A stretch of DNA of 64,000 nucleotides from Micromonospora sp. RP3T (GTDB lineage: Bacteria; Actinomycetota; Actinomycetes; Mycobacteriales; Micromonosporaceae): contig NZ_PYPS01000023.1 of assembly GCF_003027925.1 (NCBI RefSeq), forward strand, positions 51,127 to 115,126, written 5' to 3'. How positions within the stretch are numbered: the first letter of the stretch is position 1; each line of letters starts with the position of its first letter. The position numbers and the translations under genes are program-made. This document shows positions 31,097 to 39,525 of this stretch, one piece after another. The notes beneath the pieces are model-generated. The model saw only the letters and a program-made list of their open reading frames with translations. It was not told the origin of the DNA and did no database searches.

Positions 31097-32953
31097 ATGA
31101 CCCACTACAAGAGCAACCTTCGGGACCTCGAGTTCAACCTGTTCGAGGTGTTCGGGGCGGACCGGACGTTCGGCCAGGAGCCGTACACGGACCTGGACGT
31201 CGACACCGCCCGTAGCTTCCTCTCCGAGGTCGACCGCCTGGCCCGCGAGGACCTCGCCGCCAGCTATTCCGACAGCGACCGCAACCCGCCGGTCTTCGAC
31301 CCGGCGACGCACACCGCGCCGCTGCCCGAGTCGTTCAAGAAGTCGTACCAGGCGTTCATGGACTCCGAGTTCTGGCGGCTCGACCTGCCGGAGGCGCTCG
31401 GCGGCACGAACGCCCCCCGCGCGCTCTGGTGGTCCCTGGCCGAGCTGGTGCTCGGCGCCAACGCCCCGGTCTGGATGTACGCCTCCGGCCCCTCGTTCGC
31501 ACACGTGCTGCACGTCGAGGGCACCGAGGAGCAGCGGAAGTGGGCTCGGCTGTTCATCGAGAAGCAGTGGGGCTCGACCATGGTGCTGACCGAGCCGGAC
31601 GCCGGCTCGGACGTGGGCGCCGGTCGCACCCGGGCGGTCCAGCAGCCGGACGGCACGTGGCACATCGAGGGCGTCAAGCGCTTCATCACCTCCGGCGAGC
31701 ACGACCTGAGCGACAACATCGTCCACTACGTGCTGGCCCGTCCGGTCGGCGTGGAGGGCGTCGGTGGCCCCGGCACCAAGGGCCTGTCCCTCTTCGTGGT
31801 GCCGAAGTTCCACTTCGACGCCGAGACCGGTGAGCTGGGCGAGCGCAACGGCGTCTACGCCACCAACGTCGAGCACAAGATGGGCCTGAAGGTCTCCAAC
31901 ACCTGCGAGGTGACCTTCGGCGAGCACGGCGTACCGGCCAAGGGTTGGCTGCTGGGCGAGAAGCACGACGGCATTCGCCAGATGTTCATGATTATCGAGT
32001 ATGCCCGGATGATGGTCGGCACCAAGGCCATCGCCACGCTCTCCACCGGCTACCTGAACGCGCTGGAGTACGCCAAGAACCGCGTGCAGGGCGCCGACCT
32101 GATCCAGCAGGCCGACAAGACCGCGCCGCGGGTGACCATCACCCACCACCCGGACGTGCGCCGCTCGCTGCTGATGCAGAAGTCGTACGCCGAGGGCCTG
32201 CGCGCGCTGGTCTGCTACACCGCGAGCTGGCAGGACAAGGTCGCGCTCGCCGAGGCGGCCGGCGACGAGAAGGCCACCAGGCTGGCCAAGCGGGTCAACG
32301 ACCTGCTGCTGCCGCTGGTCAAGGGCGTCGGCTCGGAGCGGGCGTACGAGCTGCTCGGGCACGAGTCGCTCCAGACGTTCGGCGGCTCCGGCTTCCTCCA
32401 GGACTACCCGCTGGAGCAGTACGTCCGGGACGCCAAGATCGACACCCTGTACGAGGGCACCACGGCCATCCAGAGCCTCGACCTGATCTTCCGGAAGATC
32501 GTCCGGGACAACGGCAAGGCGCTGATGGCGGTCGCCGGGGAGATCCAGGAGCACATCGCCTCCGAGGCCGGCAACGGCCAGCTCAAGGAGGAGCGGCAGG
32601 CGCTCGGCAAGGCGCTCGCCGAGATCCAGAACATGATCGGCGTGATGACCGGGTGGCTGGGCGAGGCCCAGGCCGGCGACGCCCGCGCGCTCTACAAGGT
32701 CGGCCTGAGCAGCCGCCGGTTCCTGCTCGCGATCGGCGACCTGGTGGTCGGCTGGCTGCTCCAGAAGCAGGCGGACGTGGCGTTGAAGGCGCTGGCCGGT
32801 GAGGTCTCCGCCAGCGACAAGGCGTTCTACACCGGCAAGGTGGCCGCCGCCCGCTTCTTCGCCCGCGAGGTGCTGCCCCGCATCGGCGCCGACCGACGGA
32901 TCATCGAGGGTGCCGACCTGGAGATCATGGACCTTCCGGAGGAGGCGTTCTAA
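31097..32953 (+). CDS. Acyl-CoA dehydrogenase, FadE5 type
   Basis: A 618-aa flavoenzyme for the first step of beta-oxidation, passing electrons to ETF. It has the long form with an extra C-terminal domain, like mycobacterial FadE5. Visible are the FAD/acyl site in WGSTMVLTEPDAGSDVG (about 155-171), KRFITSGEHD, MGLKVSNTCEVTFGEHG and the catalytic base region TLYEGTTAIQSLD (about 450). ATG with a weak GGAAG site. The promoter carries two operators shared with the EtfD-like gene, linking dehydrogenase and electron acceptor. No other fad genes are adjacent. Confidence 0.92.
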   Translation: MTHYKSNLRDLEFNLFEVFGADRTFGQEPYTDLDVDTARSFLSEVDRLAREDLAASYSDSDRNPPVFDPATHTAPLPESFKKSYQAFMDSEFWRLDLPEALGGTNAPRALWWSLAELVLGANAPVWMYASGPSFAHVLHVEGTEEQRKWARLFIEKQWGSTMVLTEPDAGSDVGAGRTRAVQQPDGTWHIEGVKRFITSGEHDLSDNIVHYVLARPVGVEGVGGPGTKGLSLFVVPKFHFDAETGELGERNGVYATNVEHKMGLKVSNTCEVTFGEHGVPAKGWLLGEKHDGIRQMFMIIEYARMMVGTKAIATLSTGYLNALEYAKNRVQGADLIQQADKTAPRVTITHHPDVRRSLLMQKSYAEGLRALVCYTASWQDKVALAEAAGDEKATRLAKRVNDLLLPLVKGVGSERAYELLGHESLQTFGGSGFLQDYPLEQYVRDAKIDTLYEGTTAIQSLDLIFRKIVRDNGKALMAVAGEIQEHIASEAGNGQLKEERQALGKALAEIQNMIGVMTGWLGEAQAGDARALYKVGLSSRRFLLAIGDLVVGWLLQKQADVALKALAGEVSASDKAFYTGKVAAARFFAREVLPRIGADRRIIEGADLEIMDLPEEAF

Positions 32954-33124
32954 GCCCTCACGGGTACTTCCTCCCCTTTCACCTCGACGGCCGGTGGGCG
33001 ACAGCCCGCCGGCCGCCGTCGTTGGTGGCGCCGGAGGTGGATAGGCCGGCCGGTGGGCGGGTAACCGTCGCGGACCACGACCGGAGTACGCCCAAGGGCC
33101 ACCGCACGGGGGAGTGCAGCGCAC

Positions 33125-33394
33125 ATGGGCATTGGCAGCGCCATCTTTCTCATCGCGCTCGGCGCGATCATGACCTTCGCCATCCGGGCCAACGTCTGGT
33201 GGATCGACCTGCGCGCGGTCGGCTGGGTCTTCATCCTGGCCGGGCTGGGCGTCCTGCTGACCACGTTGTGGTTCTGGCAGGACCGTCGCAAGCGGGCTCG
33301 CACGCTCATCGTGGAGGAGAACCGGCTCTCCCACCCGACCGCGATGATGCCGCCGCCGCCCGACCCGCCGCCGCCGACGGCCCCGCCGTCCTGA
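33125..33394 (+). CDS. DUF6458-type two-helix membrane protein, copy 1
   Basis: An 89-aa protein that starts MGIGSAIFLIALGAIMTFAI, with two membrane helices (about 3-22 and 34-56), a basic segment WFWQDRRKRAR and a Pro-rich tail. It is closely similar to the 34133 gene (same opening and spacing). Function unknown. ATG with GGGGGAG upstream. It faces the sixA gene, separated by the dispersed hairpin. Confidence 0.85.
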   Translation: MGIGSAIFLIALGAIMTFAIRANVWWIDLRAVGWVFILAGLGVLLTTLWFWQDRRKRARTLIVEENRLSHPTAMMPPPPDPPPPTAPPS

Positions 33395-33430
33395 CCGCCC
33401 CGCCCCGCTGCCGGTGCCTCGCGCGGCGGG

Positions 33431-33482
33431 TTAAGAAGGGGCCCCGCCTCTACCGAATGCGTTAACAGGGGGCCCCTCCTTG
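33431..33482. repeat. Dispersed hairpin with conserved loop, copy 3
   Basis: The outer arms 33433-33445 and 33469-33481 pair with one mismatch. The interior carries GAATGCGTTAA, the reverse complement of the shared TTAACGCATTC core. This copy is the most diverged. It lies between convergent genes. Confidence 0.75.
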
Positions 33483-33486
33483 CACT

Positions 33487-34017
33487 TCAGCTGCGGGCGG
33501 TGTGGCGGGTGGTGAGGGGGGCGCGCGAGAGCGCGGCCCACTCGGTGGTGGGCTCGTGCACCACCAGGTCGGTGGTGCGCAGGCCCTCGGGGTCCGCCCG
33601 CTCGGGGTCGAGCAGCGCCGAGAGCAGTGAGATGCCCGGGTTGTGCGCGACCAGCAGCACCGTGCCGGCCGCCGGATCCACCGACCGGACCAGCTCCAGC
33701 AGCTCGTCCGGATGCGCCTCGTACGCGGTCGGCTCGTAGCGGACGGCGGGGGCCGGGCCCGCCGGGCCGCCCTCCGGCGGGGACCCGGCCAGGCCCAGCG
33801 CCACCCCGTGCCAGGTCTGCCGGGTGCGTCGGGCCGGCGAGCAGAGCACCACGTCGGGGAGCAGCCCGTGCCGGGCCAGCCAGGCGCCGGCCGCCGCGGC
33901 GTCGGCGTGACCCCGCGCGGTCAGTGGTCGTTCCGCGTCCGGGGCGTCCCGGGACTGCTCGGCCTTGGCGTGCCGCAACAGCACCAATGTCCGCTGCCGG
34001 TTCCTGCCGTCCGTCAT
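33487..34017 (-). CDS. SixA-type phosphohistidine phosphatase
   Basis: A 176-aa histidine-phosphatase-superfamily protein: catalytic LVLLRHAKAEQ (RHG/RHA motif, nucleophile His near 15), a second RxTWHG segment, and the downstream VLLVAHNPGIS with the partner His. SixA removes phosphate from histidine in phosphotransfer proteins, but actinobacterial members may have other targets. It lies between two DUF6458 genes of the opposite strand. The ATG start is used; no strong ribosome site is seen. Confidence 0.88.
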   Translation of the reverse strand: MTDGRNRQRTLVLLRHAKAEQSRDAPDAERPLTARGHADAAAAGAWLARHGLLPDVVLCSPARRTRQTWHGVALGLAGSPPEGGPAGPAPAVRYEPTAYEAHPDELLELVRSVDPAAGTVLLVAHNPGISLLSALLDPERADPEGLRTTDLVVHEPTTEWAALSRAPLTTRHTARS

Positions 34018-34132
34018 CCGCCCAGCTTGCCTGATTGGCGATCGGAGCGCCTGGGTATGTCGATGTGTGCCGCTACCTCATCCATGGCCGCGGCGGGCAG
34101 AAACGCCAGCAGGACGCCAAGGAGGCGACGTC

Positions 34133-34423
34133 ATGGGCATCGGTGCCAGCATCTTCCTCATCGCGCTCGGCGCGATCTTCGCGTTCGCCATCGACGCCAA
34201 CCTGGGATGGCTGAACCTCAACGTGGTGGGCTGGGTGCTCATGCTCGCCGGTCTCGCCGGTCTGCTCACGACGCTCTACTTCTGGAACAGCCGCCGCCGC
34301 GTGGTCGCCGCGCCGGTGCGTCAGCAGGTCGTCGCCGAGCCGGTGGTGCCGGTGCAGGGCGACCGGGTCGTGCGCGAGGAGTACCGCGAGGTGCGCCGCC
34401 CGGGCTCGGGCTACCCGGCCTGA
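34133..34423 (+). CDS. DUF6458-type two-helix membrane protein, copy 2
   Basis: A 96-aa paralogue of the 33125 gene: MGIGASIFLIALGAIFAFAI at the start, two membrane helices (about 3-22 and 33-55), then FWNSRRR and a charged, Val/Arg-rich tail ending YREVRRPG. The start is ATG 34133, with AAGGAGG about 8 nt upstream; frames from 33965 are too long. Function unknown. The two copies suggest a duplication around the inverted sixA gene. Confidence 0.87.
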   Translation: MGIGASIFLIALGAIFAFAIDANLGWLNLNVVGWVLMLAGLAGLLTTLYFWNSRRRVVAAPVRQQVVAEPVVPVQGDRVVREEYREVRRPGSGYPA

Positions 34424-34438
34424 CCCACCCCGAGACCT

Positions 34439-34466
34439 GAGGGCCCCGCAACGGCGCGGGGCCCTC
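34439..34466. terminator. Bidirectional terminator hairpin
   Basis: An 11-bp perfect stem (GAGGGCCCCGC 34439-34449 with 34456-34466) and 6-nt loop lie between convergent genes. Confidence 0.75.
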
Positions 34467-34529
34467 GTGCATGTCCGGGCCGGCTTTGTCCGGGCCGGCT
34501 TCGGACGGGCCGGCTTCGGGCGGACGGGC

Positions 34530-35207
34530 TCAGGCGAACAGCGCGAAGTAGATCGCGATGTGGTGGCAGATCGCCGCGACCAGCGTGCACGCGTGGAAGA
34601 ACTCGTGGTGGCCGAAGACGGTGGGCCACGGGTTCGGCCGGCGTAGCGCGTAGAACACCGCGCCCACGCTGTAGATCGCGCCGCCCACGCTCAGCAGCAC
34701 CAGCGCGGTGACGCCGCCGGAGTGCAGGATCTCCGGCAGCATCGCCACCGCCACCCAGCCGAGCGCCAGATAGAGCGGGGCGGAGACCCAGCGGGGCGCG
34801 TGCGGCCAGATCAGCTTGACCGCGACGCCGGCCAGCGCGCCGCCCCAGACCAGGCTGAGCATGATCGTGGCGTGCCGGGTGTCCAGCAGCAGCGCACAGA
34901 ACGGGGTGTAGGTGCCGGCGATGAACACGAAGATCATCGAGTGGTCCATCCGGCGCATGATCTGATAGCCGCGTTCGGACCAGACCCGCCGGTGGTAGAG
35001 CGCGCTGGTGCCGAAGAGCCCGCACACGGTGAGGCTGTAGATCAGGCAGCTCACCAGCGGCGCCCAGCCGGGCCGGGTGGCGGCGATCGAACAGAGGACG
35101 ATGCCGCAGACGAGCGCGGCGAAGAACGCGTACGCGTGGAGCCAGCCGCGCATGCGCGGCTTTCCGATGTCGACCGGCCGGAGCCGGAGCGGTGCGGAGG
35201 TGGTCAC
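34530..35207 (-). CDS. Hemolysin III / PAQR-family membrane protein
   Basis: A 225-aa protein with seven predicted membrane helices and the family signature residues: KPRMRGWLHAYAF at the start, TSALYHRRVWS (His and Ser of the first zinc-site motif), MDHSMIFVFIAGTYTPF (Asp/His) and GHHEFFHACTLVAA (His-Glu-His) near the end. The PAQR fold suggests a metal-dependent lipid amidase-type site; the hemolysin name is historical. The GTG at 35207 has no ribosome site, with TAACCT 6 nt upstream, so it is probably leaderless. Divergent from the pxp operon. Confidence 0.9.
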   Translation of the reverse strand: MTTSAPLRLRPVDIGKPRMRGWLHAYAFFAALVCGIVLCSIAATRPGWAPLVSCLIYSLTVCGLFGTSALYHRRVWSERGYQIMRRMDHSMIFVFIAGTYTPFCALLLDTRHATIMLSLVWGGALAGVAVKLIWPHAPRWVSAPLYLALGWVAVAMLPEILHSGGVTALVLLSVGGAIYSVGAVFYALRRPNPWPTVFGHHEFFHACTLVAAICHHIAIYFALFA

Positions 35208-35213
35208 CTCATC

Positions 35214-35219
35214 AGGTTA
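35214..35219 (-). promoter_or_regulatory. Leaderless -10 box of the hemolysin III gene
   Basis: TAACCT on the minus strand, 6 nt before the GTG at 35207. Confidence 0.5.
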
Positions 35220-35232
35220 CGACACCGTAGGT

Positions 35233-35248
35233 TACTTGCAAGTAGTGT
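35233..35248 (+). promoter_or_regulatory. Palindromic operator over the pxp promoter
   Basis: TACTTGCAAGTA (35233-35244) is a perfect 12-bp palindrome. It overlaps TAGTGT (35243-35248), a candidate -10 box for pxpB, and lies close to the divergent hemolysin III promoter. Confidence 0.5.
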
Positions 35249-35282
35249 GGACCGTCACGCCCGACGACGCGAGGATGACCGG

Positions 35283-35897
35283 ATGCGGATCCGACCCGTC
35301 GGGGCGCACGCCCTGCTGCTCGACTGCGACGACCCCGACCAGGTCGAGGCGTGGCGCGCCGAGCTGTGGCACCGGCGCGCGGCCGGTGAGCTGGCCGCCG
35401 TCGAGATCGTCCCCGCCGCGGTCACCGTCCTGCTCGACGGTGTGCCCGACCCGGCGGCCACCGCCGCGCGGATCGCCGGCTGGCGGCCCCGGAACACCAC
35501 CGGCCGCTCCACCGCCGCCGAGGTCCGGGTGCCCGTCACGTACGACGGCGAAGACCTGCCCACCGTCGCCGGCCACTGGGGCGTCGACGTGTCGACAGTG
35601 GTCGACCGGCTGCGGCGTACCGAGTTCCGCGTCGCGTTCTGCGGCTTCGCACCCGGGTTCGCCTACCTCACCGGGCTGCCGCCCGAGCTGGCCGTGCCGC
35701 GCCTCACCACCCCGCGTACCCAGGTGCCGGCCGGCTCGGTCGCGCTGGCCGGCCCGTACGCGGGCATCTACCCCGCCGCCTCACCCGGCGGCTGGCTGCT
35801 GGTCGGGCGGACCGAGCTGACCCTCTTCGACGTGCGTGCCGACCCGCCGGCCCGGCTCACGCCCGGCACCCGCCTCCGGTTCGTCGACATCCCATGA
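35283..35897 (+). CDS. pxpB: 5-oxoprolinase subunit PxpB
   Basis: A 204-aa KipI/allophanate-hydrolase-subunit-1-like protein; with PxpA and PxpC it converts 5-oxoproline to glutamate using ATP. Landmarks are RVPVTYDGEDLP, FCGFAPGFAYLTGLP (the hallmark segment, near 120), TPRTQVPAGSVALAG and ASPGGWLLVGRT. The ATG at 35283 has GAGGA about 8 nt upstream. It overlaps pxpC by 4 nt. A palindrome upstream suggests control by an unlinked regulator. Confidence 0.93.
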   Translation: MRIRPVGAHALLLDCDDPDQVEAWRAELWHRRAAGELAAVEIVPAAVTVLLDGVPDPAATAARIAGWRPRNTTGRSTAAEVRVPVTYDGEDLPTVAGHWGVDVSTVVDRLRRTEFRVAFCGFAPGFAYLTGLPPELAVPRLTTPRTQVPAGSVALAGPYAGIYPAASPGGWLLVGRTELTLFDVRADPPARLTPGTRLRFVDIP

Positions 35898-36823
35898 TCG
35901 AGGTGCTGCGGGCCGGCGCGCTCACCACCGTCCAGGACCAGGGCCGGCCCGGCTGGGCGCACCTCGGCGTGCCCCGGTCCGGCGCGCTCGACCCGGCCGC
36001 CCTGCGCCTGGCCAACCGCCTCGCCGGCAACCCGGAGCACGCCGCCGGCCTGGAGATCACCCTGACCGGGTGCGTGCTGCGCGTCACCCGGGCGGTCACC
36101 GTGGCGCTCACCGGCGCCCCCGCCGACGTGCTCGTCGAGCAGCGTTCACGGACCGCCGGCCCAGGGCCCGCCGAGGGGCGCCCAGCCGGGCGGCTCCCCG
36201 GCGAGGTCGAGCGGCGCCCCGGCGACGTCGGGCGACCGCTGACGTTGCCGGCCGGCGCGGTGCTGCGGATCGGTCCGGCCCACGCCGGGGTCCGGACCTG
36301 GCTGGCCGTCAGCGGTGGGATCGCTGTCGAGCCGGTCCTCGGCAGCCGGTCCACCGACACGCTCTCCGGCCTCGGACCGCCGCCGCTGCGCGACGGGGAC
36401 CGGCTGCCGCTGGGCACACCGGCCGGCCCGCCGCCCCCGGTGGACCTCACCGTCACCCGGCCGGTGCCGACCGAGGTGTCGCTGACCGTGCGCCCCGGCC
36501 CTCGGCAGGACTGGTTCACGCCCGCCGCGCTAGACCTGCTGCACGGCAGCGCGTACACCGTCGGGTCGGACAGCAACCGGGTCGGCGCGCGGCTGGCCGG
36601 CGCCGCCCTGCCCCGCGCGGTGGCCGGCGAACTGCCGAGCGAGGGCCTGGTGCTCGGCGCGGTGCAGGTGCCACCGAACGGCCAGCCGCTGATCTTCCTG
36701 GCCGACCACCCCACCACCGGTGGCTACCCGGTCATCGGGGTGGTGGACGACGTGACAGCGCTCGCCCAGGCCCGCCCGGGGACTACGGTGAGGTTCCATG
36801 GACCTCAACGCGGATCTCGGTGA
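35894..36823 (+). CDS. pxpC: 5-oxoprolinase subunit PxpC
   Basis: A 309-aa KipA/allophanate-hydrolase-subunit-2-like (biotin-dependent carboxyltransferase) protein: IEVLRAGALTTVQDQGRPGW at the start, GVPRSGALDP, RLANRLAGNPEHAAGLEITL, and FLADHPTTGGYPVIGVV near the end. It forms the catalytic PxpBC pair. The middle carries an insert rich in Pro, Gly and Arg (about 80-115), longer than I expect for the family. It overlaps pxpB by 4 nt and pxpA by 26 nt. Confidence 0.92.
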   Translation: MIEVLRAGALTTVQDQGRPGWAHLGVPRSGALDPAALRLANRLAGNPEHAAGLEITLTGCVLRVTRAVTVALTGAPADVLVEQRSRTAGPGPAEGRPAGRLPGEVERRPGDVGRPLTLPAGAVLRIGPAHAGVRTWLAVSGGIAVEPVLGSRSTDTLSGLGPPPLRDGDRLPLGTPAGPPPPVDLTVTRPVPTEVSLTVRPGPRQDWFTPAALDLLHGSAYTVGSDSNRVGARLAGAALPRAVAGELPSEGLVLGAVQVPPNGQPLIFLADHPTTGGYPVIGVVDDVTALAQARPGTTVRFHGPQRGSR

Positions 36824-37547
36824 GGGATTCGGTAGCTGGCGGCTCGGCGACGACGAGGCGCTGCTCGGGCTGATCAGCTCCGCCAACGTGGCCTGCGGCT
36901 TCCACGCCGGGGACGCGGCCACCATGCACCGGGTGTGCGCCGCCGCCGCCGAACGCGGCGTCGCGGTCGGCGCGCAGGTCGGCTATCGGGACCTCGCCGG
37001 CTTCGGCCGCCGACACATCGCCTACGACTTCGCCGAGCTGCGGGACGAGACGATCTACCAGCTCGGGGCGCTCGACGCGTTCTGCCGGCTCTACCGGACC
37101 CGGGTGCGCTACCTCAAGCCGCACGGCGCGCTATACCACGCGGCGGCGTGCGACGAGGCGCAGGCCGCCGCGCTGGTGGCGGCGATCAGCGGGTACGACC
37201 ACGAGCTGCCGGTGCTCTGCCAGCCCGGCACCGTGCTCGCCCAGCTCGCGGTCGGCGCCGGCCTGCGGGTGGTGGCCGAGGGCTTCGCCGACCGCAACTA
37301 CCTGCCCAACGGGGCGTTGGTGCCGCGCAGCGCCCCGAACGCGCTGGTGACCGACCCGGACCAGGTCGCCGTGCGGGCCGTCCGGATGGCGGTCGAGCGG
37401 ACCGTGGTCGCGGTCGACGGCAGCGTGGTCTCCTGCCCCGTCGAGTCGATCTGCCTGCACGGCGACACACCCGGCGCGGTGCGGTGCGCCGAACTGGTCC
37501 GGGCCGCACTCGTCGACGCGGGGGTCACGCTCACTCCGTTCGGGTGA
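36798..37547 (+). CDS. pxpA: 5-oxoprolinase subunit PxpA (LamB/YcsF family)
   Basis: A 249-aa protein with the complete LamB/YcsF pattern: MDLNADLGEGFG, SSANVACGFHAGDAATM, VAVGAQVGYRDLAGFGRR, YLKPHGALYHAA, and SICLHGDTPGAV at the end, with conserved Asp, His and Glu for substrate and metal binding. It starts inside pxpC (26-nt overlap) and closes the pxpBCA operon, which detoxifies and recycles 5-oxoproline. The dispersed hairpin begins at its stop codon. Confidence 0.94.
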   Translation: MDLNADLGEGFGSWRLGDDEALLGLISSANVACGFHAGDAATMHRVCAAAAERGVAVGAQVGYRDLAGFGRRHIAYDFAELRDETIYQLGALDAFCRLYRTRVRYLKPHGALYHAAACDEAQAAALVAAISGYDHELPVLCQPGTVLAQLAVGAGLRVVAEGFADRNYLPNGALVPRSAPNALVTDPDQVAVRAVRMAVERTVVAVDGSVVSCPVESICLHGDTPGAVRCAELVRAALVDAGVTLTPFG

Positions 37548-37597
37548 AAGGAGGGGCCCCCGGTTAACGCATTCTGCATAGGAGGGGGCCCCTCTTA
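37546..37597. repeat. Dispersed hairpin with conserved loop, copy 4
   Basis: The outer arms (about 37548-37562 and 37583-37595) surround TTAACGCATTCTGCATA. The element starts on the last bases of pxpA and ends one base before the stop codon of the convergent thioredoxin-NHL gene. Confidence 0.78.
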
Positions 37598-39430
37598 TCA
37601 CTCGTCGAGGCCGCGCAGCACCAGCGGGAGACGGGTGGCGCCGTCGGTGACCACCCGGACCGGCACGCCCCAGTCCTGGCGGGTCAGGTGGCAGGCGGCG
37701 TGCTCGACGTCGGCGTCACAGGTCGCCGCCTGGGCGGTCACCTGCAACACCCCCTGCGCCACGTCCCCGCTGACCACCAGCCGCCGGGACAGGTCGGTGG
37801 TCGTGCCGGCGCCGTCGACCAGCAGCTCCGGTGGGGACGCCGAGACCACCAGCCGGGTCGACGGCCCGTACGTGTCGTCGAGCTTCTGCCCCGGCGCCGG
37901 CGTGAAGATCACGTCAAGCGTCAGTTCCCCGGCCGCCACGTCCGTGGGCTTGCGTTCCATCCGGTGCCGGGCACCCGCCACCGTGCTCGCGCCGGCCGCC
38001 GTCAGCGCGCCGGGCGCCAGCCGGGTCAACCGGTGCGCGGCCGACTCGACCACCAGCACCTCCCCCGCCGGGGTGACCACCAGGTCGCTCGGCTCGGCCA
38101 ACCCGTCGGCAACGGTCGCGACCTGGCCGGTCGCCGGATCGAAGCGGCGCACCGCGCCGTTGTACGTGTCCGCGATCAGCACCGAGCCGTCCGGCAGCGC
38201 GCACACGCCCAGCGGATGCTGGAGCAACGCCTGATCGGCCGGGCCGTCGACGTGCCCGAAGTCGAACAGCCCCTGACCCACGGCGGTGTGCATCTCGCCC
38301 GCCTCGACCCAGCGGACCGCGCTGGTCTCGCTGTCGGCGATCCAGAGCCGGGAACCGTCGGCCGAGACGGACAATCCGGACGGCTGAGCCATCCAGACGT
38401 CCGGCAGCGGACCGTCCCGCAGCGCCTCGACCGTGGTGCCGGCGTACATGCCGGCGGTCCGCTTGATCGGGTCGAACCACCAGAGCTGGTGGATGCCGGC
38501 CATCGCCACGACCACCCGGTCGTCGTACCAGGCCACGTCCCAGGGGGAGGAGAGGTCGACGGCGCGCGCGTCGTGCGCGTGGTCGTCGACCGTCGAGCGC
38601 CACTGCCGCCCGGTGCCGGCCACGGTCACCACCTCGCCGGTCTCCAGCCGTACGCCGCGCAGCAGGTGGTTGACCGTGTCCGCGACGACCAGGTCGTAGC
38701 CGGCCACCTCGGCCACGTGCGGGGGCAGCAGGCAGAGCCCCTGCGGCTCGGCGAACGTCGCGCCGGCCGCCGGGCCGTCGGTGCGGCCACGGGTGCCCGC
38801 GCCGATCCGCCGCACCACGGTCTCCGCGTCCGGTGTCAGCTCGACCAGGGAGTGCCGGGCCGAGTCGGAGACCAGCAGGTTGCCGCCGTCGAGCGGGACG
38901 ACCTTGCCGGGGAAGCGCAGTGCCGTCTCCGGCTCGGCCGGCGGGACGTACGGGCCCTCGCCCCGGTGCAGCGTGCCCTTCGCCTCGTGTGTGGCGATCA
39001 GGTCGTCGACCAGCCGGGCCAGCCCTTCGGCGTGCCCCTCGCCGGCCATGGTGGCCACCACGTAGCCCTCCGGGTCGATCACCGACAGCGTCGGCCAGGC
39101 CTTCGCCGCGTACTGCTGCCACATGTCCATCTCGGGGTCGTCGAGCACCGGGTGGTGCACGCCGTACCGCTCGACGGCCGCGGCCAGCGCGTCCGGGTCC
39201 TTCTCGTGCTCGAACTTCGGCGAGTGCACCCCGATCACGACCAGCACGTCGCCGTACTTCTCCTCGAGCGGGCGCAGCTCGTCCAGCACGTGCAGGCAGT
39301 TGATGCAGCAGAAGGTCCAGAAATCCAGCAAAACGATCTTGCCACGCAGGTCGGCCAGCGTGACGGCTCTGCCGCCGGTGTTCAGCCAGCCACGACCGCG
39401 CAGCTCAGGTGCCCGTACTCGTGCGCTCAT
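37598..39430 (-). CDS. Thioredoxin-like protein with NHL-repeat propeller
   Basis: About 610 aa. An N-terminal thioredoxin/AhpC-TSA-like domain (about 1-150) contains LDFWTFCCINCLHVLDELR, where the CxxC site is CINC preceded by a further Cys. A beta-propeller of NHL repeats follows (about 170-500; repeated PxGV/L...G and DT.N...R motifs such as LLVSDSARHSLVEL and VLIADTYNGAVRRF), then a C-terminal beta domain. This NHLRC2-like layout is widespread with no firm function, perhaps redox-linked protein handling. The start ATG 39430 follows GGGGGG. No signal peptide, so it is probably cytoplasmic. Confidence 0.88.
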   Translation of the reverse strand: MSARVRAPELRGRGWLNTGGRAVTLADLRGKIVLLDFWTFCCINCLHVLDELRPLEEKYGDVLVVIGVHSPKFEHEKDPDALAAAVERYGVHHPVLDDPEMDMWQQYAAKAWPTLSVIDPEGYVVATMAGEGHAEGLARLVDDLIATHEAKGTLHRGEGPYVPPAEPETALRFPGKVVPLDGGNLLVSDSARHSLVELTPDAETVVRRIGAGTRGRTDGPAAGATFAEPQGLCLLPPHVAEVAGYDLVVADTVNHLLRGVRLETGEVVTVAGTGRQWRSTVDDHAHDARAVDLSSPWDVAWYDDRVVVAMAGIHQLWWFDPIKRTAGMYAGTTVEALRDGPLPDVWMAQPSGLSVSADGSRLWIADSETSAVRWVEAGEMHTAVGQGLFDFGHVDGPADQALLQHPLGVCALPDGSVLIADTYNGAVRRFDPATGQVATVADGLAEPSDLVVTPAGEVLVVESAAHRLTRLAPGALTAAGASTVAGARHRMERKPTDVAAGELTLDVIFTPAPGQKLDDTYGPSTRLVVSASPPELLVDGAGTTTDLSRRLVVSGDVAQGVLQVTAQAATCDADVEHAACHLTRQDWGVPVRVVTDGATRLPLVLRGLDE

Positions 39431-39481
39431 CCCCCCATGGTGCCGCACCACCGACCTCCCGGCGTGTGGGGTGGGGACAAC

Positions 39482-39518
39482 GTGAAGCGCCCGTCCCCGG
39501 AGGGGACGGGCGCTTCAC
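39482..39518 (-). terminator. Terminator of the LppU-like gene
   Basis: A 17-bp perfect stem (39482-39498 with 39502-39518) closed by GGA lies just downstream of the minus-strand gene. Confidence 0.8.
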
Positions 39519-39525
39519 GGGAGAG

